NCBI RefSeq assembly: GCF_001619985.1 | Contig: NW_017264195.1 | Coordinates: forward strand, 2,356,001 to 2,420,000 | Direction: 5' to 3' | From: Xylona heveae TC161 | Lineage: Eukaryota; Ascomycota; Xylonomycetes; Xylonales; Xylonaceae | Length of the DNA: 64,000 nucleotides | Part shown: positions 12,463-23,248 of the stretch, piece by piece | Layout of the letters: every line of letters begins with the position of its first letter | Numbering within the stretch: the first letter of the stretch is position 1 | The notes under the pieces: model-generated | The model's input: only the letters and a program-made list of their open reading frames with translations | The model's database searches: none | Told to the model about the DNA's origin: nothing | Translations under genes and position numbers: made by a program

Positions 12463-13637
12463 CTTTATTTCGTAACTATTGCATTGGATATATACGGGAG
12501 TTTGGTCTGGATTTACCATATATCAGTTGGATACCACCTTTCAGTCAACATTTACGGGGCGCATGGACGTTTTTATCATTGGACGCCTGGCGCATATCGA
12601 TTTTCAGAGAGCTTTACTTTGTGCCAGGATAGAGAATACAAAGAATTTTTGTTTCTGTGCAATTTTCTTTCAATTTGTGCAGTATGTCACGTGACTTCCG
12701 GTGAACACTCAAATATGAAATGTTTGATCTTTAAATGCTGCTCTTCCTGTTGGACGGGTGCGTAATAAAGACAACGATGCTGTTTTAAAAAAACCCCTGT
12801 CGATCTCTGGTAGTGATAATCGGACCGTTATCAATTTTTCAAGACAACTCTGTACAAGACGTGTAGTCCGTAGCGATGATGGCGGAGGAAGTACCCGGTT
12901 TAACCATATTAGCCTGATTTGAGTGGGAAACAAGCTTTATGTTCCTGGTGGCCTCGGTGGTGGCACTTTTGTCAGTTGTCAGCCACCACGAGTGAGAAAA
13001 GACGAGTTGGTGTCGTCAGGGCCAAGGCCGGACCGAGGGGACCAAACCCAATTTAGGTTTCGGGCGGTAGATTTTTGGGCGTGTCGGATCCACCGAGATC
13101 CGTGCTGAGATGACGAATAACTAATTTCCCGGGGGGACTCCAAGGAGGCAAAGACGCGCATCCTGACTGTACTCGTACTCTAGTAATCCCCTGTGAACCA
13201 GGACACCCACACAAGTCAGAAATTGCCTGTATGATATCATGCCGTCATGCCGTCATATCCCCTTGCCGTAATGTACCAAAATATCTCCGGTTTTATGCCC
13301 CAACATTCATTTTTCCATTTTTTCACAGCCACCAGTGCTGTCGTCACTTGCTTATACCACGACACAAGACTTCCCCGCCATCCGCTCCAGAGCCTGATTT
13401 CTCAAATACACACAATCGGTCAGCTCGCGACATTACCCGTCGCTAATTAAGCAGGAGAAAAATCTGCGGGAAACTGCTGGAGGGGTCCTATCCTGGAGGT
13501 TATATTTCGAAAGGAAAAGAAATTCAGTCACCACACTCCACGGCAATCCGGAAGGACACGGCGACGACAACTTCAACCTCAACTTCAACAATCTCCATCC
13601 ACATCAACCATTATCATCATCATCATAATCCGCCAAC
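12463..13637. other. Intergenic, 1.2 kb, promoter of Frag1-family gene
   Basis: Contains the 3' UTR of the SNF2-RING gene, an E-box palindrome at 12686-12695, and a long C/A-rich leader of CAACTTCAAC and ATCATC repeats (about 13565-13630) just before the next ATG. No coding signal is recognised. Confidence 0.55.
12686..12695. promoter_or_regulatory. GTCACGTGAC palindrome (bHLH E-box type)
   Basis: A perfect 10-bp palindrome with CACGTG core. This is the known recognition core of fungal bHLH factors (Cbf1/CPF1-like). It sits 220 bp after the stop of the SNF2-RING gene and about 950 bp before the next start, so its target is unclear. One site this size can occur by chance. Confidence 0.3.
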
Positions 13638-14719
13638 ATGTTCGGTCTCTCATACTGGGTTTTCCCGCTCGTCTCAGCGGGCATGTGGCTAGGCATGCTC
13701 CTGGCCATGTTGATTACATGGGAGGCTGAAGGACATCCTCATTATGCTTCGATGGAGTCGGGTCAACGCATTGCGTACATTTCAGGTGAGCAACAATCCC
13801 TTTGATGTGTTTGGTCTGGAAATTGAAAAAGAGACTAATACCTGTTTGTAGACATTGGCGCCCAAGGACTCAAGCCGCTTTTCATTACCGGATGTGTCAT
13901 TACCACAGTCTTCCTAGATCTCTCCTTTGCGTCTGAAAGATGGCTGCGACACCGGGGTAGACTGGCGCGAAACGTTTCCATCTCTGAGAAGATTCTGTCG
14001 GGGCTCTCTATCGCCTTTGCCATTGCTGGTACCGCTGGCTTGATCTTGTTATCAATCTTCGACACCCTTCATCACCCTCGTATGCACGATGGTTTCTTGG
14101 TGCTCTTCATGTATGTCTCAATCCTTCCGTTTGAGCTTATTACAGTTTCATAATCTGACAATGGACGTGTTTAGTGGCGGCTATGTCATTTCTGCCATCT
14201 TCATCTGCGCCGAATACCAGCGCCTAGGCATCAAGTACCGCCAGTACCGAGTTCTCCGGTTTTCTTTCTGGATCAAGCTCACTTTCATCATCACTGAGAT
14301 TGCCTTGGCTATTGGTGAGTTCTGTCCTGTTCTCTGGATCTATCAAGTGACAGTCAAGCTAATGATTATGAACAGCCTTTGGTGTGTGCGGTCACGAATC
14401 CAAGAGACAGGCTGCTGCTGTTCTCGAGTGGAGTAAGTCTTATGAAACCATCCTGCTATTGATCACCAGATGACTAATTGAATATCCAGTCATTGCTCTC
14501 ATCTTCACCTTTTACGTCTTGACCTTTTTCATCGATCTTCTCCCGGCTGTGCGGACCAAGAACAAGGCTGTGCGAGAGGCCCAGCAAGAAATGGGCATCA
14601 ACCCCGCTGCTCCGGCGCCACACGATGGCCAATTCTTTGAGCCTCCGTCTCACAACTCCCTAGACAGCCGTGCCGGTCTGACCAACGATGGTCGCCACTA
14701 CCGTCAACCCAACTTTTAA
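13638..14719 (+). CDS. Frag1/DRAM/Sfk1 family membrane protein
   Basis: Multi-pass membrane protein of the Frag1/DRAM/Sfk1 family. Members act in GPI-anchor lipid remodelling, autophagy control or plasma-membrane phosphoinositide signalling (yeast Sfk1); which role applies here cannot be told. Five exons (13638-13785, 13852-14110, 14175-14314, 14376-14432, 14490-14719) give 277 residues. Six hydrophobic helices are visible, starting with YWVFPLVSAGMWLGMLLAML (about 6-25), then GLKPLFITGCVITTVFLDLS, LSIAFAIAGTAGLILLSIFD, GFLVLFIGGYVISAIFIC, FWIKLTFIITEIALAIAFG and IIALIFTFYVLTFFIDLLP. The family-typical first loop has AYISDIGAQGLKPLF, and the charged RYRQYRVLR-like stretch precedes helix five. 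The C-terminal 55 residues are polar and probably cytosolic. ATG 13638 is the first after a C/A-rich leader. Confidence 0.9.
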
Positions 14720-15659
14720 AAAAAAAAATTCCCGCCTCATCTCCAAGGATCTTTTTTCCTTTGAACACATCTTTCTCTTCCCGTTCTACCAAACTAATAC
14801 CATACACGTGGAGTTGATCGGATCATTATACTCTTTTTTTTTCTTTTCATTAGAACCGTTCTCAAAGAGTTTTTTCTCTGGTTTTTGCGCTAGCATCGCA
14901 TTACAGCCGGCGCATTTGTTATGAATGACGAGACTGATCCAATGATGATACACTACAGGGTTTTATGGCGTTGGGGGCTATCCGCCTTGTCTTTTATCCC
15001 AATGTAATTTCATCAGCATGTAAAAGCTGGCATTGTACATTAGACTGTATATTAGTACATTTTTTTTTCGTCATCATACCTGAATTATTCTCTTGGTCAT
15101 ACCTGTAATTCGAGTAACATGTCTCGTGTCGTAGTCTCGGTTTGGGTTTATCTACCTATGTGTTATATCTATGTATATAGTTTGGCCCGTATCCATCCAC
15201 TCGCGCAAGCGCATCGATCCTTCCCTATCGTCTTTGCTACAATCTCCCTTTCCTTCATAATACCATCCTTCATCCTTGCGACTATCGTGTTGTCTCCTCA
15301 TTCATTTCCTTCCTCTCTTGTCCTTTCCTTCACTTTACCAATACTTCCGTTCCCTTGGATTTATCATTCTGTTTTATTTTATTTATTCATTTATAATTTA
15401 TTTATCTTACCCTGTATTTTATTTTTTATTTTATGTTATTGTACGGAGTAGAAAAAAAAAAATTAAAAGAAGAGGGAAACACAAGGGAAAAAAACCGAGG
15501 GGAAAAAATGTATGCCAACATGCTAGGGGCGAGTACTCCGTAGGAGGGATTAAAGAGGCGGGTGATGAAGTAGAAGCAAAAAACTATGGGGAGGTTGGAG
15601 GTACAAACCCTCTGAGGGAAAGTACCTTAGAGATGGAGACCGAAAAGAAAAAAAAAGAA
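14720..15659. other. Intergenic, T-rich 3' UTR and low-complexity DNA
   Basis: Starts with an A-rich then T-rich 3' UTR of the Frag1-family gene. From about 15370 it turns into (T)TTAT-rich and then A/G-rich DNA, with TACGGAGTA at 15442-15450 and its complement at 15534-15542. Long open frames here (for example 15276-15749) are compositional artefacts. Confidence 0.55.
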
Positions 15660-15731
15660 CGACCTCGACGCGACTCGAACGCGCAATCTTCTGAGCCGAA
15701 ATCAGATGCCTTACCATTAGGCCACGAGGCC
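15660..15731 (-). tRNA. tRNA-Arg (anticodon TCG)
   Basis: Read on the minus strand, the 7-bp acceptor stem pairs GGCCTCG (15731 to 15725) with CGAGGTC (15667 to 15661), and the discriminator base is G at 15660. The D arm region reads TGGCCTAATGGTAAGGCA. The anticodon arm is TCTGA-TTTCGGC-TCAGA, so positions 34-36 are TCG, decoding CGA. The T loop is TTCGAGT. There is no intron. All stems pair, so it looks functional. Box A and box B promoters are the D and T arm sequences themselves. Confidence 0.95.
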
Positions 15732-16743
15732 CACTTGGAAGTGGATTAGATAAGATGCTTTGTAGATTGTATATATACCTTCTCTACCTTTAGGTATCTT
15801 CCAGTTACACATTACCTCTCTTGTTGCACTTTGCTTCACTTGTTGCACTTCTTCACTTTTCTACCGACAGAAGACAGACCGACAGAAGATAGCCTGACAG
15901 CGTTCAGCCGCCCGTTGCCGCGAGATGCGCCTCGGTGTGCCTTGGTGCAAGTAACTTTACAGTCCTTACTGTACTCCGAGGACTCTATAGCATGGCAACT
16001 TGGCAGCTTGCAACCAGGCAATTAGGCAACGTGGCGATATGGTGATAGCGACGGGGCCTACGAGTCCTCGGTCCTCGGTCCTCGGTCTGAGGGTATGGAA
16101 CCATGTTCGTAGGATCCACGCGCGAGGGGCCAGACCAAGGGACGTTGGACCCTTGGACACAAGGACAGTTCCTCGGTCGTCTAATGTCTATGGTCTATTG
16201 TCTATTGACTATGTAACCTATAGGCTACAGTCTACAGCCTTGGATGTACAGCGTACTCTGTATATCAATGTGTAGAAGCAGGTAGGTATCTCATGTCTGG
16301 TAATTGGTTTATTTTGGATTCTGCATGTATCTACAGAGTACGGAGTACGGTCTACCTGACTGGATTTACTAGGTGTATAGGAAGTTATGGAATTGTAGGA
16401 AAGAGTATAATATACTTAGACCTATTAAAATTTTTCAAAAACCTTGAAAGGAAACCCCCAAAAAAAAAGAGGATGAATATGTAAACGAGGAAAGAAATAA
16501 AATAAAACAAACAAGTTCATTATATAATCAGAGAAGTACAAGATAAAATTCGTCAACGAATGTATACTTTTACCCGGAGAAAAGAATATCCAATAAAAAG
16601 ACTTGATAAATAAAAGAAAAACTTGACACAAAATTAAAACCCCCCCCCCTTTTGAATTAAAAAATAAAATAAAAGAAAGATAGAGAAACAAAACAAGATT
16701 GTAATATTATATTGCAAAGGGAATCGAGGGACAAAAAAAAGAA
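15732..16743. other. Spacer between two tRNA genes, repetitive AT-rich DNA
   Basis: About 1 kb with short direct repeats such as TCCTCGGTCCTCGGTCCTCGG (about 16063-16085), GTCTATGG/GTCTATTG runs (about 16185-16210), a TACGGAGTACGG motif at 16339, and poly-A/poly-C tracts near 16458 and 16641. No gene is supported. The repeats are too short and irregular to name an element. Confidence 0.5.
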
Positions 16744-16840
16744 CTCTCCCTCGGGGAATCGAACCCCGGTCTCCCGCGCTTGCGATTCCGTATTAAGCGA
16801 AATTGACAAGCGGAAATCATAGCCACTAGACCAAGGAAGA
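16744..16840 (-). tRNA. tRNA-Asp (anticodon GTC) with 25-nt intron
   Basis: On the minus strand, acceptor strand TCTTCCT (16840 to 16834) pairs fully with AGGGAGA (16751 to 16745), allowing one G-T pair. The discriminator is G at 16744, as expected for Asp. The D arm reads TGGTCTAGTGGCTATGAT. The anticodon stem TCCGC/GCGGG closes a loop TTGTCA-C interrupted by an intron at 16779-16803, placed one base 3' of the anticodon, the canonical position. Removing it gives the loop TTGTCAC and anticodon GTC. The T arm is CGGGG-TTCGATT-CCCCG. It depends on the tRNA splicing endonuclease for maturation. Confidence 0.93.
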
Positions 16841-17587
16841 TGTATACGATCCGTTGGCGGATCGCCTTGTTGTGACCAACTGAGCTAACTGAGTTGTTGA
16901 CTTCGGTAGGCTTAATGTGCTTTATATACCCGTTCTCTCACATCACCACCACTTATGATGTTGGATGTGTCTTTTATATACGGATACCTGCCGCTCACAT
17001 CACCCCTTCTTCGCTGTTCGTAGCTCGGTGTTGTGCAACTTGCAACTTGCGCTCGTTGGATGTTGAATTGTTGATGGAGCCGGAGGCTGTGACTGATAGG
17101 ATCAAAGCCGCGATAATCTACAATATAGATTTTAATTTGACATGGTGTGTTTGTGATTCGTATCATGGTGGATCAATAAAAACACAATACAAGAACATAG
17201 CACTCTCTTCAGCAGCAGTACGTACTAGAACGTTCAAAGCAAGCCAGACCAGCAAGCTGGGCATTTGGTAAGGTAGCGGAAAAAAAAAAACAAAAAAAGC
17301 AAAAACAGCCAAAAAACAAAAACAAAACAAAAACAAAAAAGAATCGGATTTGAGATTTTCATTCCATATTTCTAATGTACACCCTCGACGCCTTGAATAT
17401 TAGGTAGGTAGCTAATAGTAATGCCTAATATAATACATCCAGTAGTGCATATCCAGTATTAATGGTATGCATTTTTACATGTATGCGTATTTACATGATA
17501 TGTCAAACGGCTATATAAGAGAATGGGGAGAAAAGAAATGGATATACACTGATCATGAACTTTAATGCGGGATGCATTGGTGCTTCT
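16841..17587. other. Intergenic, poly-A/CAAAA tracts
   Basis: Lies between tRNA-Asp and the 3' end of the mitochondrial IF-2 gene. 17281-17340 is an A-rich tract of CAAAAA-type repeats. A frame at 16894-17271 has no motif and I do not call it. Confidence 0.5.
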
Positions 17588-20500
17588 TCACAAGTACCGC
17601 TTTTCAATCTTCTCTTCGTAGGCCTGGACGAGATCGCCGACTTGGAAGTCGTCCCAGTTTTCGAATCCCATGCCGCATTCGCTGCCCTTGCGCATCTCGG
17701 TGACGTCCTTTTTGACGTTTTTCAGAGACGCTAGTGATCCTGTTTGACGGTCGTTAGTATCGTACATATTGAACGGGATCAAATTAACATGAAAGAAGAT
17801 GGGAAGGGACAATAAAGAGGCAAGAAGTAAGATGAATTGCGAAAAGTAAAGTAAAGTAAAGTAAAGTAAAGTAAAGTAAAGGGAATAACATACCATCAAA
17901 AATAACTTCCTTGTTCCTGAGAACACGAATCTTGGCGTTTCGCGCGACAACTCCGTTGCGGACTTTACATCCGGCAAAAGGCTTGGTGATTCTGCTCTTG
18001 ACATTGATATCAAAGACCTGCGCCACCTCTGCTTCACCGAGCACACGCTGCGTGACGCTGGGAGCAAGGTGCTCAGACAAGATGCTTGTGATGTCGTCGA
18101 CGAGACGGTAAATGATATTGTGATCGAGAATCTTGACACCGGCGGCTTCGGCCTTGCGCGAAATGTGGGGGTCAATGGGGAGATTGAACGAAACGACATG
18201 TCCCTTTGCGACGGCGGCGTGGTCAATGTCGAATTCGCTGACAGGACCAACGGCGGAGCGGAGAATGTGTGCGCGGACTTCTTGGTTGCCCAGAGCGGCG
18301 ACGGAATTGATGACTGCTTCGACGGAGCCGCTGACGTCGCCTTTGACGATGAAGAAGACTTCTTTGATACCACCGCTACTGCTCGAGCGCGCAGCGGCGT
18401 CGAGCGCTGCCGCGGCATCACCATCTTGCACGCCGGAAGCGAGGAGTTTCTCACGCTCGCGCTTTTCTTGCTCGACTTTGCGCTGGTCGTTGATCACCTC
18501 CATGTCTTCGGCCATCTTAAGGCGTTCTTGTTTCTCAAGACGAAAGTCGATTACGCTTTTGGCCTTTTGTTCGTCGGGTGCTTGAAGAACCTCGTCGCCA
18601 GCCACGGGCTGCTCGCGCCATCCGTCGACTTCGACAGGAGTTCCTGGTCCGGCGGCCTGGACTTCCACACCCGCTTCATTGCGAAGCGAGCGAACACGGG
18701 CCCAGGTTTGACCGGCAACGATAATATCTCCGGCATGCAAGGTACCGCGGCGAACTAGAACAGTGGCAACACGGCCTGCCTTCTTGGTCGTGGCTTCGAG
18801 GACCCAACCTTCGACTTGGCCGTCGGTTTCGGCTCGCATGTCGAGGATTTCGGAGAGCGTGATGGCGGCTTCTTCGAGCTCCGGCATGCCCTGGCCTGTC
18901 TTGCCGCTGACGCACACAACTTGTGTGTCGCCGCCAAAGTCTTCAACTTCCACGCCGTGTCGGGCAAGATCTTGCTTGACGCGCTCAATGTGCGCGTCTT
19001 CCTTGTCAATCTTGTTGATGGCGACTATGATGGGCACGCCGGCGGATTTGGCGTGCTTGATGGCTTCAATAGTCTGGGGCTTGACGCTATCGTCGGCAGC
19101 GACAACCAGAATGACGATATCTGTGACGTTGGCGCCACGTTGGCGCATGCTGAGGAACGCAGCGTGGCCGGGAGTATCGAGGAAAGTGATGAGTTTACCG
19201 GACGGCATAGGGACGGAAAATGCGCCAATGTGTTGTGTGATGCCGCCGTGCTCAGAAGCCGCAACGGACGACTTGCGCAGCCAGTCCAGGAGGGTTGTTT
19301 TGCCATGATCGACGTGGCCCATGATTGTCACGACAGGAGGGCGCTGTGGGAGGAGAGACTTGTCCTCAGCCGGAGGTCGGGCTTGCAGGTCCTCTTCTTC
19401 TCCACGGTCGATAATAGGCTCATAGTTGTATTCCATGGCGATGAGACCCGCAGTTTCGGCATTGAGAATGTGATCGTGCTGTGTATCCTCGAAGCCAAGC
19501 TCTTGCATTTTCGACACAAACTCGGCGAGTCTAACTCTAAAAGCCTGTGCCAGGTTGCCCACAGTAATATATTCCGGCAGCATAATCGGTGTGGGTTCAG
19601 CTACGGCTTTTTGTGCCGCCTTATGGGCTTGCTTCTCCTTCTTCTTTTGCTTTTTGCGTTCACCTTTCGGAGCGTACTCTTCCTCTTCACCGACTTCATC
19701 CTGCCAGTCCTCTTCATTAACGATAAATTCGCGATTCTTCGACTTGCCCTTACCGCGGCGACGGTTGCTCTCCTCTTCGACCGCTGAAGACTTGGGCTTC
19801 GAGTCTTTTGCAAACTTTTCCGCGCGTCGGCGTTCCCGCTCCCGACGAGCTTCAACCTCCCTGCTCTCATAACCACGCAGTCCTTCGCGTACGGCGTTTC
19901 CTCTGGCTAGGGGCTCGTCGACTTCTGGCTGCTCCTCAATGTAAGAAGCACCCCCGATCCCTTCAGTCGCAAGGCCAGCATCTTCGCTCTTCTTTGTGAA
20001 TCCCACAAACTTGCCACGTCGGCTTACCTTTTCTCTTTGGTGACGCTGAACCTCGAACTGCTCCAAGTGATCAAGAGCCAAAGCCCCAGAGGGGCGGCCT
20101 TTGTCTGTAGCTGCCGAAGAACGCCGATTGAGGTGCTTCCAATGGGAGCTAACATCATCTCCAACCGCTGAAGACCGATCGCGATCTTCGCCGATTCTGA
20201 TCGGACGAGACTTCTTCTCCGACTGGAAACGGCCTCTTTGACCCTTAATATTCGTATCGCTATCCTGTTTGGAGTGATCCCTCTGGTACTTGTCGCCGCG
20301 CGACTGACGATCGCCACGCTTATTGTAAGGTTTCTTGTTTAGAAGCGCTTCTCGTTCTTGTTCCTCCTCTGGCGAAAGAGACGCGCCTTTTCTGTATGCA
20401 CCTTTGCCGCTGAATGCGTGATGCTGCCCGGGGCGGTGTGGAGGACGTGCCGAGGATTGTGTCTGCTCCGATGCTTCATTCTGCTTGGCTATACGTTCTC

Positions 20501-20995
20501 GCAGAGCTTGTCGCTCACGCTCTTCTTCCGCAGACAGACCACTGCTGAACGAGTTTCCCCATCCACCCGACTGCTTATTTCCAAAGCCTCCCATACCTCC
20601 CCATCCTCCGGACTGTTCAGATGAGTCCTGTTGGCGGGCCGCCGAAGACGCAGACAAGTGTCTTCTCTGATTGTGCCATTGAGACGGAGTCGAGCGCGCG
20701 AAATATCCAGGCGTAGCGGTAGTCGCGTTTGCAGCAGAAGAGCCATTAGTTGAAATGCGATTCGCGCAGAATACGCATAGGTGCTGCCGGGTAGATTTCT
20801 AGAGAATACGTTATTTAATTTCCCTTGAGTTCTGAGTAAAGAAAAGAGTGCGTCGAGTGGAAGAATCAGATTCCTTTTCACGCTTCTGACAAGCATGCCA
20901 ATTCACCACAGCCTTGGAAATAATGCCCAGGGGTTCGTGGTCAGAGAGAGAATTCTATGCCAACGTACCTGCCATAACGCTCTTTGCGCTTTCAT
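17588..20995 (-). CDS. IFM1: Mitochondrial translation initiation factor IF-2
   Basis: GTPase that brings initiator tRNA to the mitochondrial small ribosomal subunit. Exons 20969-20995, 17894-20798 and 17588-17739 give 1,027 residues. A 9-codon first exon (MKAQRALWQ) joins an arginine/serine-rich presequence ending near QRRHLSAS, which suits mitochondrial import. A long charged, disordered region (about 90-420) precedes the helical IF2_N region (about 430-470). The G domain (about 490-660) shows P-loop GHVDHGKTT, DTPGHAAF, and NKID. C-terminal beta-barrel and IF-2 C domains follow, including KGDVSGSVEA and the ending GFENWDDFQVGDLVQAYEEK, the classical IF-2 C-terminal signature. Yeast Ifm1 is shorter; the extra length is the disordered N-terminal part. 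The last intron carries a pentanucleotide tandem repeat. Minus-strand neighbours on both sides are separate units. Confidence 0.95.
17842..17881. repeat. (TAAAG)n microsatellite in IF-2 intron
   Basis: About seven tandem copies of the pentamer AGTAA/TAAAG on the plus strand (CTTTA on the coding strand), inside the 154-nt last intron (17740-17893). They sit 7 to 46 nt downstream of the 5' splice site. Copies are essentially perfect, which suggests a young and length-variable repeat. Confidence 0.9.
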
Positions 20996-21927
20996 GATGA
21001 ATACCCACAACGCGGCTTACTGCTCCCCAGCAGGCAATTGACTAAGGCGGAGTATATTCCAGGCCCACTGAATCAAGCCATATATTTTCCAGCTAAGAGA
21101 GAGAAGCTGTAAATGTTGAACAGATGAATGTGTGCTCAGCGACACATAGTAAATCAATCTGCAGCTCAGGGAAAAAGCTTAGGGAAATATTGCAGGAATC
21201 GGAATCGGCGAATCGGACCCTGTAGTGGATAAATTGCGGACAGAATGGAATATACCGGTCAGACTCTACTCATCACTGCACGGACCAACACTCAGTACTC
21301 ACTCAGAGATATCATATCAAGTGTAAACGATTTTGCAATTATGACGAGACTCGAAGCCAACCATCCTTATCAATGAATCATATACCCATCAAATGCTCAA
21401 ATCCCGATTATTTTGTAACGAGCTGGTCTGATGAATGGCTAGAAGCGGGCAAAGGAAGTCAAATTACATGGCCAAAGTGTCGAGCCGCGGCACAGAATAT
21501 ATGCCAATAGAAGCCAGATATGAAGCAGATCGTGCAAGCCTCACAACGATTGCAAATAGACATACTGGAAGTTTGGTAGGCAGTGAAAAATAATACAGAA
21601 ACATGCATGAACATCACGTGAAAATTTATCAATCCTTGGCATATCATCCCGAGACAGGCACGGCGGTGTAAGCAGAACATTAATGATAAATGGTCCTAAC
21701 AATGAACAGCCAAGCATGTTGATGCATAGCGCTATACAAACAAATTAAGTGTAGCAGAGACAATAGATCATCCCAAGGCGCCCTCGATTTCGTCAGGTAT
21801 CGAAATCAGTTTAGCAAAAGTCAAGCCAGATTCAAATCAGTTCCGAAACGCCAAAACTCTTAATCACATGCACATCGTCAGCCAAAGAAGTAACCGTTAT
21901 GGAGCAAGAGTGCAGCTGGCCTTGGTA
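20996..21927. other. Intergenic, IF-2 promoter and App1 3' flank
   Basis: About 0.9 kb with the promoter of IF-2 at its left and the 3' UTR of the App1-type gene at its right. I see no coding or structured-RNA signal. Confidence 0.55.
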
Positions 21928-23248
21928 TCATTTCTTCGTCAAAATATTGACCCTGGCATAGAGCTCGCTCGGGTCAGTAAACACATGCCACACATCCCGA
22001 GGGACATGCTTGAAAGCCTCTTCAAATCTCTTATCCTCATTCTTGTCTGTCTCGTTCATTTCAAAAATGTCAGTCACTTTGCGGATGAAAATAGCCCGGA
22101 TCCAGTGAGGATATTTCCGGTACACTTCCGCGTACGCTTCGGGGTCGCTCTGCGTCGAATCACCCAGACAGATGAATTTCCGGTTCGGCAGCCAAGAGTG
22201 GATCTTCTCCATACGGTCGACTTTATACGCTTGCGTTCCCTGAGTGAGGGATGCGAGGAATCCTGCGAGGTCCATCCATGATGCGTCGCGCAGAATAATG
22301 GTGCCATCGGGATAGTACTCCCGACGGAAACTGTGCAGGAAAGGATACAAGTTGTAGGGAGATGCGGAAAGATAGAACCATGATGGGTTCAAAAGTTGGT
22401 TGATGTGGGAATAGAGCTCAGGCATACCCGCAATAGGCTCAGGCGGGAGGGCAAATGTAGTACGAAGAATGCCAATAGGGCTTGGAGTCAGTGTGACTTT
22501 GATGCTATCGTCAATGTCTATTTATGAAAAACCATTAGTGATAAATTTTTAAACGTATAAAAAGTAATGAGTTCAAAGACCGACCTGATATGAAGCCCCA
22601 TCCTTCAGGCTCTGCAAAGTGCGTGGTCATGCTCACATGATGCGCTTCTTCGCCGTCAATCACAGCGATGTGCTTTGCGCGATTGTCAGGATGAGGATCG
22701 CCGCCTAGGCTGATGCTATTGTTGCTGACGCCATTACGTCCACTCGGTCCCAACTTGGCAACGGAGCCGTTGTGCAACAGAATGTTTACGGTGCGCGCCG
22801 GCAAGATGGTATCGAACATGGGCTGAACACGTTTGCGAATAAGGGCTTCTACGGCCGCTTCGTCCTCGCCTGGCTCGCCCAGGCGCACCTTCTCCGCAAC
22901 ATCTGCGACGAACTTGCTGAACCATTTGCCGCTGTTTCGGCGAAAGTAGGCGACGATAAATTCTGCTTGAAATGGCTGGCGGCGCAGATTGATTGCACTG
23001 ACGGGCCGATATGCAGTGTTGTCCAACAACCAGACCGTATCCTCGGCGGTGACCGGCCGCGCAAACGGGTTGTAAGAGCCCAGATAAGAGCTCGCAGAGT
23101 CAAGAAATGGGGCCTGCATGCGGGAAGGCATCGCGGGAAGCTCGTGCTCAACCTTGGGAAAGTCACCCGTTTTGCGGGTTTGGCGTTCTTGCGGAGTCTC
23201 CTCCATCTTTTGTCGCATACGATCCACGTCTGAATTTATAGGCTCCAT
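21928..23248 (-). CDS. App1-type phosphatidate phosphatase domain protein
   Basis: Predicted Mg-dependent phosphatidate phosphatase of the App1 (DUF2183) family, which in yeast dephosphorylates phosphatidate at cortical actin and endocytic sites. Exons 22585-23248 and 21928-22517 give 417 residues. The N-terminal half has the beta-rich segment TVNILLHNGSVAKLG, and HHVSMTTHFAEPEGWGFISG leads into the catalytic motif DIDDSIK split by the intron. The C-terminal half has the HAD-like features FYLSASPYNLYPFL, LRDASW, KVDRMEKIHSWLPNRKFICL followed by GDSTQSDPEAYAE, and KVTDIF. GDSTQSDPE is the family acid motif IV. The catalytic motif reads DxDxS where DxDxT is usual. I chose ATG 23248 because no ATG lies upstream in frame. 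Yeast App1 is longer (587 aa), so this looks like the shorter filamentous paralogue. Confidence 0.9.

Noticed and set aside
15276-15749. 157-codon plus-strand frame
   Set aside because: Reads through T-rich and A-rich low-complexity DNA and into the antisense of tRNA-Arg; not a gene.
15835-16420. Possible mobile element or MITE from short direct repeats (TCCTCGG, GTCTATG)
   Set aside because: Repeats are short, irregular and lack terminal inverted repeats or target-site duplications.
18816-19787. 323-codon plus-strand frame
   Set aside because: Exact antisense shadow of the IF-2 G domain; codon bias of the real gene keeps it open.
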